Origin: Lactifluus volemus
Lineage: Eukaryota; Basidiomycota; Agaricomycetes; Russulales; Russulaceae
Length of the DNA stretch: 64,000 nt
Assembly (NCBI GenBank): GCA_022376515.1
Contig: WTXI01000003.1
Location: 930,001 to 994,000 of the forward strand
Direction: 5' to 3'
The notes beneath the pieces are model-generated. The model worked only from the letters and a program-made list of their open reading frames with translations, was not told the origin of the DNA and did no database searches. Below, in pieces: positions 1 through 11,213 of the stretch; within the stretch, counting starts at the first letter, position 1, and every line of letters starts with the position of its first letter. Position numbers and translations under genes: made by a program.

Positions 1-898
1 TGCTAAAACAGGGCGATCTTTGTCAAAACTCATTTACATATACATTCAATTCATTTGCAGATGAACGAGATATAGGTTCCGAAGGACCCTACCTGATCTA
101 CCGTCAAACTAGTGTAAGGTCAGGGTGACTGCCGCCCTCAAAGTCACTCTTCTTCCATTCTCTCTGTTTCTCTCCTTCCTCATCTGTTCTGATTCCGCTA
201 CTTTCGATGGTCCCGCAATGATCCTAGAACACCGGTGCGCCACCGATTGTGCACTCCGCTTATCTTTTGACGCCACATCGGCCACGTTCCTGTCTTCGCT
301 CCTCTCGTTGTGGTGCTGCACTAATGCCCTGCTTTGTTCACCTATCTCAGCTCCGGTCCTTTTACTTTTATTCTCTCCCGTGGTACTGGTTCGTAAAATT
401 ATTTTCGCATAATGTCTTCTGCCAGTGTAGCCACCAGTTTCAGTATATACAAGCATCTGAATTGTGCAGCAAATGAGCAGCGAAGCATCGTCTCCTGCCC
501 CATTTCCTCGTACACAAACTTCTCATGCCTCGTACCTAGTTTGCTTCACGTCTGCCTCACTTCCCGCCTCTGTTACATCAGAACCAATCCCCTCTGAATT
601 CCCCTTGCCTTTCTTCGTTCCGAACTTACCCCGCGTTCCGTGGCATGCATATAATTAATCTTCCAAGTGTGCAGCTGTTGGGAAGGGATCATTGTTGGCT
701 GACTCGCACATCGAGTTCCCGTGACAGCGTGTGCTTGCATTTATTAGTAATGCGGACGTCGTCCCCAGCTCCTTTCCAAAGTGTCAGGGCACACTGCTAT
801 CTCACCGTTGCAGTCTATGTATGCATCTGCGAACCCCTCAAGCACATCATCCATTGCTTGCGCAGCAACAGGTGCATTGGGCAGCCCGACCACATACA
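1..898. other. gene-poor stretch, nothing recognised
   Basis: Only short open frames on both strands, none with a recognisable domain. A frame at 125-412 (+) is leucine/serine rich and hydrophobic at its N-terminus, but it has no stop-flanked exon structure that I can extend. A minus frame at 744-932 has a protein-like composition but I do not recognise it, and it runs into the foldback at 899-967. I call no gene here. Confidence 0.5.
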
Positions 899-967
899 AT
901 GAGTTCCCTACCAAGGTTAACGTGTGAACCAACTTGGTTCACACGTTGACCTTGGTAGGGAACTCAT
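899..967. repeat. near-perfect 34-bp foldback (inverted repeat)
   Basis: Positions 899-932 and 934-967 are reverse complements of each other at 33 of 34 positions, separated by a single base at 933. The one mismatch (at 918, opposite 948) would be a G-U/T pair in one strand. The arms start and end abruptly: the bases immediately outside do not pair. Such a tight foldback may be a remnant of a small MITE-like element, a template-switch or inverted-duplication scar, or an assembly artefact. It lies about 430 bp upstream of the decayed Egt1 segment. Confidence 0.9.
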
Positions 968-1396
968 GAAGGCATGAGCACACTGTGTCAAAGCAGGTAG
1001 AGTGGAGTGAAAGAGAGTGACTCCGAGAACTTAGAGCTTCGAAGGCAAACACAAATGATCTGAATCAATGAGAGATGTATTGGATCACTTGAGTCTTCCT
1101 TCAAACCTCTACGTTTCTCCGTCTTGCTCTACTCAATCTACTTCGACTCATCATGCTCACCCCTTGTTCTCACATTCCGAACACCTCACACCATACCTCC
1201 AAACCCTTCCACAAGTGTTATCTTTATTCCTGTGCACATCCCCTCTATCACTCTGTTTTGGCATCTTTGGTTGCCTCTCAGTAACCCCTCATATGACCAA
1301 ACGCCCTGGTAAGCTATAGCCTAGACTTGGAGGTTCATCAAGAAGTCTGCTACACGGTTGTCAGCCGAAATGGGTTAACGCCGAGGGTGGGCACAA

Positions 1397-2698
1397 GAAC
1401 GCTGGCCGTCACACGCCACCATCCTTGATTTTGAGAAGCGCCCGGCTATCAAACCTTTGCGCGGAAATTGGATTCCGGAAGTCGCCCGCTGACACGGAAA
1501 GTGGCCCGTGTACTTTTCATGACCCTCGATCGAACATGATGCCGAAGTTGGGATCCTTATTATCTCTCACCCTGTTGGTCTCAACAAGAAACATAGACGC
1601 TCTTCTATATGCTTGTACAACGCGCGGGTACAGGTACGCTTCCGCCATCCGTAGGTGGGTTCGCCACCCCTTGTTGGGAATCGCTCGCCGTGGCCTGGGA
1701 TGCCTCTCCCGCTCCCGTCAGTGCCACGGTCACACTTGGGCCTACAATGGTTGAGCTTGGTCACGATGACCATGAGGCCGATGATGCGTCTCTTGATGTG
1801 AGGGACCACAAGTTTGGATGGGACAACAAGCATCCCCGGCGCAAGGTTGACGTCGGCGAGCTCCGCATCGAGTGGCGCCCTGTTATCAATGGTCAGTTCG
1901 ACGATTTCTGGAAAGCGGCTGAAGGGAAGATACCGTTGCCAAAGTCATGGGTAATGGATAATAGCAATGCCATGGCACGTAATTCGCCAATACTTTTACC
2001 TTGACGGAGTTGATATTTGTCCAGGTCCGCGCCATTTATGGGTCAGTTCCGATGAGGATAATACCTCTGGCCTGTCGTGACCGATTACAATAGTCTCTCT
2101 ACGCACGCGACAGTTCATGGTGGCCGCTTGCCATTGGAGGCTGAACTCCGAGTCTTCTTCAACGAGTTCGAGATTTCGTACGAGGAAGGGACGATCGTTG
2201 GGTTCCGTAACTGGCATCATGTACCGTGAGTACTTGTTCTTTGAGGGATTTGTGCCCTATCATACGTTCTCATCATGATGCGCAGCGCAACGACTGGCGG
2301 AAAAAAGGATGAAGGACGGGCGCACAATGGTGGTGTCTGGGAGTGGACTTCGACTGTGTGGGACAAACTTGATGGGTTCGAAGTTTCGTCACTTTATCCA
2401 GGAATTTCAGCAGACATTTTTTAATATACACCACAACGTCGTGGTACGTGAAAAAAGTTACTGTTTCTACGTGCATGTGCTCAAAAAGTGGCCTTCGAAG
2501 CTTGGTGGGTCGCACGCAACGACACCGTGTCTGGCAGAACGCCGTACATTGCGTAATTGGTACCAACGTAATTATCCATACACATCCATTGGCGCTCAAG
2601 TTGTGTATGTGCGACAGAGTAGAACCCTCAATTGGGAAGCTGGACAGTCGAAAAGCAAAGGCGGGGAAAGAATCCCAATCTGTATCTACACAGAATGA
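1397..2698 (+). pseudogene. EGT1: decayed C-terminal part of ergothioneine synthase Egt1 (end of DinB domain plus sulfatase-modifying-factor-like domain)
   Basis: In pieces spread over three frames this stretch encodes the last part of the DinB-like domain and the whole EgtB/FGE-type domain of fungal Egt1, the enzyme that makes hercynylcysteine sulfoxide from trimethylhistidine and cysteine. Recognisable blocks are QRAGTGTLPP, TVTLGP, GHDD, FGWDN, EWRPVINGQF, GFRNWHHVP, HNGGVWEWTSTVWD, RRTLRNWYQRNYPYTSIGA. Old introns are still readable at 2226-2285 and 2444-2500. Lesions: an in-frame TAG at 1594-1596 inside the DinB/FGE linker, a frameshift near 1525-1535, another near 2055-2070, and one in the T-run near 2413-2424. 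The N-terminal methyltransferase and most of DinB, including the iron-binding His motif, are absent upstream. The family assignment is solid; calling it a pseudogene rests on the stop plus the missing half. Confidence 0.8.
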
Positions 2699-3521
2699 AT
2701 TCGTCTCAATATCAGTCTGCGACTCGGAGGGGGACTTGATGTTGTCCTTCCGGGTTCAGCAAGTTGTTATTATAGGAAGTAATACGAAGGAGCTCTGATA
2801 GAGAGGGGAGAGCTTAAGGCATCCACAGATCCAAAACGAGTTCCGTCGAATCAGTCAATTGCAGAGCCACCGCCAGGGCACTTCTTAAATCCTAGCAAAG
2901 GGATAACATAGTTTCCGAATCTCCGGTCACCGTGCTTTTGGCTTGCGACTTGCTGCACTCATGCAATCACTCGGGCCTTTTTTTTGGTCGAAATCGATGA
3001 AATCCTCCCATCGTCATGACTCTCTAGCCCATACTCAGGATCTGACCCACTGTTCCAACTTGCTTTTTACTAACCCTCAGGCTACACGATTTCGCGATAT
3101 CAAGTTTCTATAACCACGGTACGCATTTCTTAACGGGAGATCATCGTGTACCGTGTTTCCTTTCAGCGCAGACTAGTCACCAGTCACAAAGAGGGAAGCA
3201 TGAGACCTAGTGGGAAATTTTCGGTTCATGCCTTTTGGCTAGGCGCTTGTCACATATGGATCATGGTCGGCCTAGAGCTCATTCACTTTGGACACAAGAC
3301 GGACGAGATATTATCTCTGAGGGCGGAAGGCATGTAGCCTTATCTCGGAGTGCGACCCAGTATCACCCTTTCTGTCGCTGTAACCATGAGGCTGGCGAGG
3401 GACAATTCATTTGGGTGGCTCTTCGGGATACTGAAGCCGACACTGGCACGATGGAGATCTTCAAGCCAGGCTATAAAATCCAGCAAGTCGTTCCAACTAT
3501 TGTAAAACCAACCGTTCTCCC
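2699..3521. other. intergenic, no gene seen
   Basis: About 0.8 kb between the Egt1 remnant and the EgtD-like gene. I see no conserved coding blocks. In a tandem-copy scenario the missing 3' and 5' parts of the two copies would have been lost here. The last ~100 bp serve as the upstream region of the methyltransferase gene. Confidence 0.5.
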
Positions 3522-5057
3522 ATGTCGACGCGCATTATTGACGTCCGCTTGAACGATGACACTTCCAATGGCGAGGCCAACTTGCACGATGAAATCGTCA
3601 AGGGCCTGTCCCAACCTTTCAACGAAAAAACTCTTCCATCTGTCCTGCTCTATGACGAGGAGGGCCTTCGTCTCTATGAAGACTTTGCCACTTCTGCCAA
3701 AGAGTACTACCTGTTCCCTGCCGAAGAAAATCTTCTCAAGAGCAATGCACATGAAATTGCCAAAATTATGTACAGTCGATCCAAACGTGACCATCAGGAA
3801 CCTATTCAAGTTGAGAGTGTCATACTCGAGCTCGGTGCTGGGTGAGTCCCTTAGTTCGAGCACTAAGGCCCTTTTTTTATGCCATCTCTATGTCATCGTG
3901 CATTGGAAGAGTCGATATGCGGAGTACTGACGAAGGACATGTGTTCTATTTAAACAGTGCGTTGCGCAAGACGTCTCACCTCCTATCTGCATTCTCAAAG
4001 GTAGTACCTGAACAAAAAACTCCTGCACCGATCACCTATTATGCGCTTGATCTTGAGCGACGGGAGCTACAGCGCACCCTCGACGAGCTGGCTGCTTCGC
4101 CCGTTGGTCTTGAGATGCAGGCAAAGTTGATGCACGCAGGCTCTGGGGTATATTCGAAGGTGGACTCAAATTTGTGGCCGAAGGAGGCCTGCGAGGGCGT
4201 GAGGTTGCGAGAGCAGCAGCCATTTCTGTTCGCTCACGTTCGCCGAGTTCCGATGGGCCACCACGCAACCTTCCCCCACTGGCAGCTCGTCCGAGCAAGG
4301 TTCGATCGAGACTGCGCCCTCCACTCCAGACGCGAGTCTCGAGACGCCGTTACATGTTCTGTTCTTGGGCTCCACAATCGGAATGTTCTTTCACGGTGAG
4401 GACGCCGCTTTCCTTAACACACTTCCTCTGCGCGCCGACAAGGGTGACACGCTACTCATTGGGATCGACATGTGCCGTGATATCCCACGCATCGAGCGCG
4501 CGTACAACGATACGGCGGGACTCTTACGTCGCTTTGTCTTAAATGGGCTGAAAACCGCAGGTAGAGCGCTCGGAGATGAGTCTCTCTTCCCACAGGAGAA
4601 GTGGGAGTACAAACCCTATTTCAACGTAGAGGAACGTGCGTGTCTTTGCTTTTGCTTCCCATAAAAAAATATGTTTTCCCGGAAGGTGGCTGACTCGGAC
4701 GGGCGATGATTTTGAATAAACCATCGTTTTGGGGTTTTAGAACGGGTTGAGTTGTTCGTCTCTTCACGAATCGCGCAGACGGTGCCCGACCCACAGATGG
4801 GGATCGAATTTGCATTCCTCGAGGGGGAGCAGGTGAGGATTGTGACGTCCCATAAGGTCTCATTTTCCCCTGACTCGAGCTACAAATCGAGAGCTGACGA
4901 ATAAATGCAGTTCAACGAAGAGGCTGTCCGTCGCCTTTTTACGGAGGCCAACCTAAGACCGTTGAGATACTGGACAGACGCCGACTCTGGTTATTCTTTG
5001 TGGCTTCTTGAACGCCCGCAGGCCAAGGGTAGCGTGGAGACAGATTGCCAAAAGTGA
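3522..5057 (+). CDS. EgtD-like histidine-type SAM methyltransferase, stand-alone (frame interrupted twice)
   Basis: Exons about 3522-3841, 3958-4635, 4741-4856 and 4911-5057 encode a methyltransferase of the histidine-specific family (N-terminal module of Egt1; also the fold of fungal EasF-type N-methyltransferases). Signature blocks in order: IIDVR, ITLP-like KTLPSVLLYDEEGLRLY, EYYLFPAEENLL, ELGAGALRKTSHLL (SAM-binding glycine motif, split by the first intron), ALDLERREL, LWGIFEGGLKFVAEGGLR, PLHVLFLGSTIGMF, GDTLLIGIDM, LFPQEKWEYKPYFN, FNEEAVRRLF and WLLERP. It ends at 5057 directly after the methyltransferase core, so DinB and FGE modules are absent. Two -1 frame changes are needed, near 4130-4140 and in the linker between 4210 and 4340. 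They may be assembly deletions, as in neighbouring genes, or real. It could methylate histidine (ergothioneine route) or another amine. Confidence 0.75.
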
Positions 5058-5462
5058 AGTAACGGACGGGGAAACTGATGCACTCATCACGATATAGAAA
5101 TTAGTACTACTAGTAGGTGGAAGCGAGCGCTGCGAAAAGAACCGAAGTATCCGAGTGACCAGACACGAACGAGAATCGGAAAATGTAGAGAATATCATCT
5201 TGTTCGATGAACTGACCAGGTCTTTGACGACCGTTTCTGGAATAATCGATCATCGGCGGAGAGCTTAGTAAGCGTGCGCTCCTTCGGCGAGCCGCACTGC
5301 CACGACTGCTGCGGTGTAGCAACGAATTGAGGAGGACACGCAAGCAATGGGCTGACATTGCTTACACATCCTCTGCTTCCCCGCATTGAATAAAGAGCGA
5401 TCTCTACTCTTGTCACAGCTTAACTCACTTCTTTCATCGTCCCACTGTCTCATCGCGCACTC
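5058..5462. other. intergenic, promoter side of the WSS1-like gene
   Basis: About 400 bp between two plus-strand genes. No coding blocks recognised. It presumably holds the 3' end of the methyltransferase transcript and the promoter of the next gene. Confidence 0.5.
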
Positions 5463-6775
5463 ATGTCTACCGATGTATGGGTACTCTCGTACGAGCACCT
5501 GAAGGACTTGCCAAGATCAGATCAGGCCCTTTTATTTCTTCAGGGGTGGCCTCACGCGTAAAGCCCATCATGCGGAAGCACGGCTGGAGGCTTCCTGTCC
5601 TCGCAGAGTTTTTCCCCGACAGTCCCAATCTTTTAGGGTTGAGTAAGTCTGCACAATCTATCGTGTAATGTTCTGGAACTTTACGTTTGGTAGACATAAA
5701 TATGGGTCAGAAGATTCTCGTTCGATTAAGATACGCTGGGGCGATTGACGCGTTCTATCCTGAGGAGGAAGTTATCCATACTATGCTTCATGAGGTGCTC
5801 CTCTTGCATCTTTGTCGCTTGCTGTTTCCCAGTGCTCATTTACCCTCTTTCTTCAGCTCACACATAACGTGCATGGTCCCCATGACCAAACGTTTTACAA
5901 GTTTTTATCTGGTCTTGAAGAAGAGTACTATGAACTCAAGCGTTCTGGATACGCAGGTGAAGGATTCTTCTCCAACGGACGTCGATTAGGCGTTGGTATA
6001 CCGCAAAACCTTCCTGCATTTGTCGCTCAGCAACGCGCGCTCGAAGCCGCCGAAAGGAGGCGAAGGGCTGGTGGTGCACTCACCGGAACGCAGGGACCAG
6101 TCAGATTAGGAGGAGGCAACCTCGCGAATCTCGGATTAACCCCAAGGGAACTGGCTGTACTGGTACGCCAAGCCTTTGTTTCTCCCGTACGACGCGTCAT
6201 CTCATGCTTTTTGAAAAAAAAAGGCTGCTGATATGAGGGCTGCCGACGAGAAGAAGTGTGCATCGGGCACCTGGGCTGAGCAAGAAGCCGCGAAGGCTGC
6301 ACGTGATAGCCATCACAGCAATGCCATCGATCTTACAAACGACTGGGAAGCTGAAGTCTTTGACTTTGGTGACGAGATCGTCATCCTAGACGAGAAGCCA
6401 TCGTCTCTACCGCAACCGGCTGAACCACAGTCATCGGCTCATAAACAGCCCTCGAACCCTCGACCGGGAACAAGTCAGCCTCCACCAGATGTTAACCTCT
6501 CGACCAAGCCACAACCGCCCCCTATCAACAGCGCGTCTAAGCCATCGACCGTATCCTCATGGACTTGTACAACGTGCACGCTCGTGAATGGGCCGCACGC
6601 TCTGCAGTGTGACGCCTGCCTCGCCGCACCGCCCCCTCAAGTTCTGGCGCAAGCCCCAACCGCCATCACACCTGGGGGGTGGAGTTGTGGAGTCTGTGGC
6701 GAACAGGGTATGGAGCACCAGTTTTGGACTTGTAGATTCTGTGGTTCGGTGAAGCCCGAAAGCGTTTTCGGTTGA
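5463..6775 (+). CDS. WSS1: WLM-domain metalloprotease, Wss1/SPRTN-like
   Basis: Three to four exons encode a WLM-family zinc protease. Wss1 relatives cut DNA-protein crosslinks and act with SUMO and Cdc48. The N-terminal block YEHLKDLPRSDQAL is followed by VKPIMRKHGW, LAEFFPDSPNLLGLN (joined across an intron) and the catalytic HELTHNVHGPH (HExxHxxxxxH), which is assembled across the intron ending near 5855. The C-terminal half has two RanBP2-type zinc fingers: WTCTTCTLVN...CDAC and GGWSCGVCG...WTCRFCG. Between them and the protease lie AIDLTND and EIVILDE, which look like SUMO-interacting motifs. A -1 frame change is needed near 5541, between LLFLQ and VASRVKPIM, probably a lost G in a GGGG run. 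The stop at 6775 faces the 3' end of NCA2. Confidence 0.88.
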
Positions 6776-6955
6776 CTGGGCATTATTATCCATAATCTCT
6801 GTTATGTACGTAGGAATATTTAGTAGAACTTAGAGGTCATTCCACCCACGTTTTATCGTCGCGATGGCATGCCAAAGCCTTGCATCGGCCTTCGCTACTA
6901 TTGCTGACGTGGGCTGTCCTGCTACGAGAACTCGTAGTGCTAACAATCCGTTTCT

Positions 6956-9140
6956 TCACGGTGATACCTCGGCCGTCATACGCTGCCATCCAAGTGCATG
7001 CCCCCACGATCTCCACATCCTCTCAACGACCAGGATTTTCTCTTCCCGACCTAAACCAGGATCCTCCAAATCTCCCACATCTCCCAAGAATCCTTCCCTC
7101 AAGCGGCTCCTCGCCGGTAGCCAAGTCTCGGCGTACTGTCGGAGAGACGACACCGAGAGCAGCAGTAAGCCCGCGGTCAAGTGCGGCAGTGCGCCCCCTT
7201 TTCCCTCCGTCGAGTCGAGGCGTTCTTCCACTTGAGTGCGATGCTCTTCCTTGTGTTGCGTGCGCGGCTGCGTGATGAGTAAATGCTCTATACGACGCAT
7301 GGCTGACCATGCAGCCATCCGCCGTCTCCTGCCGCCAGGCGACCATGACTCGATGCGCCAGCGTAGAGCCTGCCTAAATACCCACCCGCCACGTACACGA
7401 GTGAAAGTGCTGGCGCGACACCAACAAAGGCGAATGTGAGCTCTTGAGACCTGAGTAGCTTATCGATCCCCGCAAGCGCCTGATCAACGTCCACCTAGAA
7501 AGGTACAGTATGCATTTTAAAAGGGCGCGAATGAAGGGCAAATAGTGCACCTTAGCCTTCTGGACTTGAACAAAGGCAGAGCGTAGGAGTGTTCCAGAAA
7601 TCGCAGAGCGGACGGGATTTTTGATATCTTCCTCATAGATCTCAAGGATTGGTGTGAGGTCACCCAACCGTAACTTGCTGGAGAGCTCATCAAGCTGTAT
7701 CGAACTATAGTTTAGCTTCTCCCTAGCCAGTGACAGGGCCATACGCTCTAGAGACTACGAGAATCGGTCAAAGAGAAAGGACCCGAGAAGGGCGGGAAAA
7801 TACCTGCAAGTCGGCATCAATACTTCCTTTCTGAACAATGATACTGCCTTCTCCACCCGCACGAACTGTTTTCGCAATGTCGGCCAAGGGTTCCACCAAC
7901 CAGCCCCGACAAAACCCTTTAAAGGTCTCCCCTGCATCTTTAGCGAGGGAAAGCAACGTATGCTGAGATGCGCCGACTCGCTGAACCGCGTACAGAGTCA
8001 GCGGCGGCAATACAAGAAGGCTCGGCCAGATTCTGACGAATCTACTTGGACGAAGTAGAGAATGAACTCGTAAGCATTCCAGGTGAAGAGATACGTGCAT
8101 CGGCAAAACCTTGGAAGATGTGGCTGCTAATGCGTCCAAGAGGGACGTTGGAAGCTCAAGTTGTACCCTGTCCATGTGCCGGCCGACTAATACCTGGTTG
8201 ATAACCTGTAAGAATGCTGAGCGTTCATCCAGATCCGCTTGCAGTGTACGAGAAAGCTCGTCACGCTTGCTTGTAAGTTCGCCAAGAGCCTCAGCACGCT
8301 CATCGCGGATACGTTCGAGCTCCAAGCGCTTAGCATGGATTTCTTGGTTTGTAAGTCGGAGAGGCAACGTGGCATAATGGAGGAAATGCTGGGCAGTGAT
8401 AGAAAAGGTGCGCCATAGTTTTGGAAACGCTGAGGTAATTATGCCAGAAGGGGATGATGATGACGAACGAAGTGACGAAGAGTACGTCCTAAATGGCGCA
8501 AGTGGAGGTGGGACAAGGCTAGCCTGAGGGTGGGTGCGAAGATGGGGAAATATGCAGGCGGCAATAGAATATGGGAGCCCTGTATCCTTCTTGAGTAGGT
8601 CACTTATTGACGAGGGTTTGAATAAAGAAAATGAAATCGGTTGATTATTTGAGCGCAGTACGCGGAGCACATCTTTGACGAGATTGGAGATGCGAAGTGG
8701 TAAGGCTAAAAAGCAGGGTTAGAACGGAAGCAACGTCGGTGATGGCGTAAGTTACTTTGGATCAAGTGGTACGCTATCCTCAGCCAGGAGCGTTCCATGT
8801 CGGCCCACCACTCTGCCTCCGTCTCTGTGGCGATAGCCTCCGTCAGAAGGGTGTCCAGTGCCTTGGTATAAATTCCAGCAACAAGTCTGCCTAGGATGGC
8901 GTCTTTTAGAACATGTTCTTCACCACCAACGCGTGGAGCGTATCCTGCACTTGACAAAGTGCTATTTTCATCCTCTAGTTCTTGCAGGTACTTGATACCA
9001 TCTCTGACATTACTTGGTGAGATGGGGGGAGAGAGGGACAAGAAAAGAGAACGAAGAGCATCCTTGGATGGAATGGCAGCGGTATTGATGAATAGCGTAG
9101 AGCTTTGAACTAGCTTGCAAGTTATATGCGATACCGACAT
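6956..9140 (-). CDS. NCA2: Nca2-like mitochondrial inner-membrane protein
   Basis: A multi-exon minus-strand gene of the NCA2 family (nuclear control of mitochondrial ATP synthase subunit expression). The start is set at the ATG at 9138-9140, giving MSVSHITCKLVQSSTL; an in-frame ATG at 9272 is possible but lacks family-like sequence. Blocks in order: PPISPSNVRDGIKYLQ, WWADMERSWLRIAYHLIQ, LPLRISNLVKDVL, LPLRLTNQEIHAKRLELERI with a coiled-coil-like stretch, FCRGWLVEPLADIAKTVR, SLERMALSLAREKLNY, LGDLTPILEIYEEDIKNP, and the family hallmark DQALAGIDKLLRSQELTFAF followed by a hydrophobic segment. It ends with MRRIEHLL...YAETWLPARSRLREGFLGDV. It is convergent with the WSS1-like gene. Confidence 0.85.
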
Positions 9141-9346
9141 GAGTCGCAAAAGTAAGACTCGGCTCGTGACGCCAACTTGAACTTGACCACTTGGAGAGTA
9201 ATTATCACTACTCCGAGTCTTACATATAGATTTTTTAGAATATCTACTCCAGGTTTTCACATGTAGATGCACTGCTCGGCTGAGCCCGTTCTGTATCTTG
9301 GCCCGCGACTAATTTTTGTATTGTACACCCCGAAATGCCAGAGAGG

Positions 9347-10066
9347 TTAATCATCCCTCCATGCAACTTGTCCATTGGACCATCGATCACCCCACATCAC
9401 CCGCTTGTGGTACGTTTTGCGCAGTTCACGGAACTCCTTGACAAAATCGTCGACTTCCTTACCGCTAGCAGGAGTCGCCGCGGTCTCAGACGAAGTAGAT
9501 CGCACAAAGGAGGATGCCAGTGCCTCTGAGAGATCATCCTGCTCTGTCGTTGCATGCCGCAGGCGCATTAGGAGGAATTGTGGCGTGAAACGCTCAAGTC
9601 GTTTATTAGCAGAATTCAACACCACCAAAGTATCGTGCACACCTGGTAGACCTCTTTCTGCTCACGCTGAAGCTCTGCCCATCTCGCTTCTAATGACTTT
9701 GCCTGTTCAAACGCATCCTTTGTCTCCGATCGTAGTTTGTATAGCTCGTCTTGGAGAGCCAGGTTTTGTTCTGATCAGTATGGCGCATGAGAGGAGACGG
9801 GGCCAAAAAGCGGGTGATGCTAACGCACTTGCAATCGTCTCATTCGCAAGTCCAACATCCGCCTGGCTGTGATACAGCTCTTTCACCTTGGAAAGAGAGT
9901 GAAAGATGGCTTGGAAGTAAGCTGGCTCTGCGAGCATATCTTCCAGATCCTCGCGCCTAGATATGCTGTCCCGTAAGTCATGAGACCTACTAGATTATCG
10001 TGAGAGGACGCACGTTAGGTGGGATAGCTCAGGGAATTCCGTAGTTAATGCTGTTTGAATCGACAT
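9347..10066 (-). CDS. VPS37: ESCRT-I subunit Vps37-like
   Basis: A small minus-strand gene whose ATG at 10064-10066 gives MSIQTALTTEFPELSHL. After an intron it continues SRREDLEDMLAEPAYFQAIF, HSLSKVKELYHSQADVGLAN, then ALQDELYKLRSETKDAFEQ and LEARWAELQREQKEVYQ, a long coiled coil typical of the Mod(r)/Vps37 domain. The last exon has RFTPQFLLMRLRHATTEQDD and ends DDFVKEFRELRKTYHKR...GQVAWRDD. Vps37 is the coiled-coil stalk subunit of ESCRT-I in endosomal cargo sorting. It is divergent from RRP40, with about 120 bp between the start codons. Confidence 0.85.
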
Positions 10067-10189
10067 AGCGCACGCGGAAGTATTGTAGAATGTAGGTGAA
10101 CGGATGTGCGTTGTTTTGACTCGAGCCACACTCAGAAGAGTCAGAACGCGTCCCGCGATCCGGCTTAGTCGCTCATCTCGCCGTCTAAT

Positions 10190-11042
10190 ATGCCTGTCGT
10201 CCTTCCAGGTGAGGTAATACAGACTCAACACAAAACTTTAAAGCTTGGTCCTGGGCTCCAGCAGTCGGTCGACTTGCAAGGAAGAACGTCGACTGTTGTG
10301 ACGCGCGCTGGGACTTTGGAGCAAAACGCAAAGGGCAACAAACTTTGGGTGGAGGGAAATTCACGTCGCGTGAGTCTGGTCACCGTACCTCTAGCAGTCG
10401 ATCCCTGTAACAATTTAGCGAAGTATGTGCCAGCAGCGCAAGAACCTGTCATCGGCGTCGTGAGCGCTCGACAGGGTGAGGGTTGGAGGGTAGATATAGG
10501 TTCTGCCCATCAGGCTTCACTTGACGGACTCGCCTTCGAAGGAGCAAGCAGACGAAATCGACCAAACCTAAAGGTACTTCACACATATTCGTTAAGGTTG
10601 TTCCCCCATTCGCGAGGCTTATATCAATAAGGTAAACTCGCTCGTATATGCGCGTGTTTCTCTCGCACACAAGGATATGGAACCAGAGCTAGAATGTTTC
10701 GACGCACAGACGCGCAAAGCTGAAGGTTTCGGCGAGCTCAAAGGAGGGTTCTTGGTACGCTGCAGTCTTAAAATGTCCAGAAAGTGCGTAGTATACTTCA
10801 CTGACTACCGTATCTCACGAAGAGTATACAGCTTACTGGATCCAAAATATTTCCTCCTCCCTTTGCTTGGGTCGCGCTTTCCTCTAGATTCAGCGGTTGG
10901 TACAAACGGAAGGGTCTGGATCAGTGCGAAGGAGGTCAAACAGACGATTGCTGCCGCCCGATGTATCGAAGCTGCTGATCCTGATGGAGGACGGATGGAC
11001 GAGAACACTATTAAGAAGTTTATTGGCACCCTTGATCTATGA
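10190..11042 (+). CDS. RRP40: exosome cap subunit Rrp40
   Basis: Three exons encode an S1/KH RNA-binding cap protein of the nuclear and cytoplasmic RNA exosome. The start gives MPVVLPGEVI. The S1 part reads PVIGVVSARQGEGWRVDIGS and SLDGLAFEGASRRNRPNLK. After an intron it continues VNSLVYARVSLAHKDMEPEL and AQTRKAEGFGELKGGFL. After a second intron comes the KH-like end: LLDPKYFLLPLLGSRFPLDS, VGTNGRVWISAKEVKQTIAA, MDENTIKKFIGTLDL. Size (about 245 aa) and block order match Rrp40 rather than Rrp4 or Csl4. It converges on EAF6. Confidence 0.9.
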
Positions 11043-11213
11043 CATGCCCGAGACAGGAAAACTCTCTTGCACCGATAGGATCGCTGAAAGCGAGGAAAGC
11101 AAGGCAGCGATGTCGTATAAATACAGTCTATCCCTAAAACAGCCCAAGTAAGCTAGTGACGCGAACCAGGATGGCATAGGATCTACTTACCGAAAACTTA
11201 AACAACCAAAGGG

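Noticed and set aside
125..412. A 95-residue frame with a hydrophobic, secretion-like N-terminus, possible small effector.
   Set aside because: No homologous block, biased composition (Leu/Ser from C/T-rich DNA), overlapping frames on both strands of equal length. Not better than chance.
1397..5057. A dedicated split ergothioneine or alkaloid biosynthetic cluster.
   Set aside because: The upstream part has a stop and frameshifts, and neighbours (WSS1, NCA2, VPS37) are unrelated housekeeping genes.
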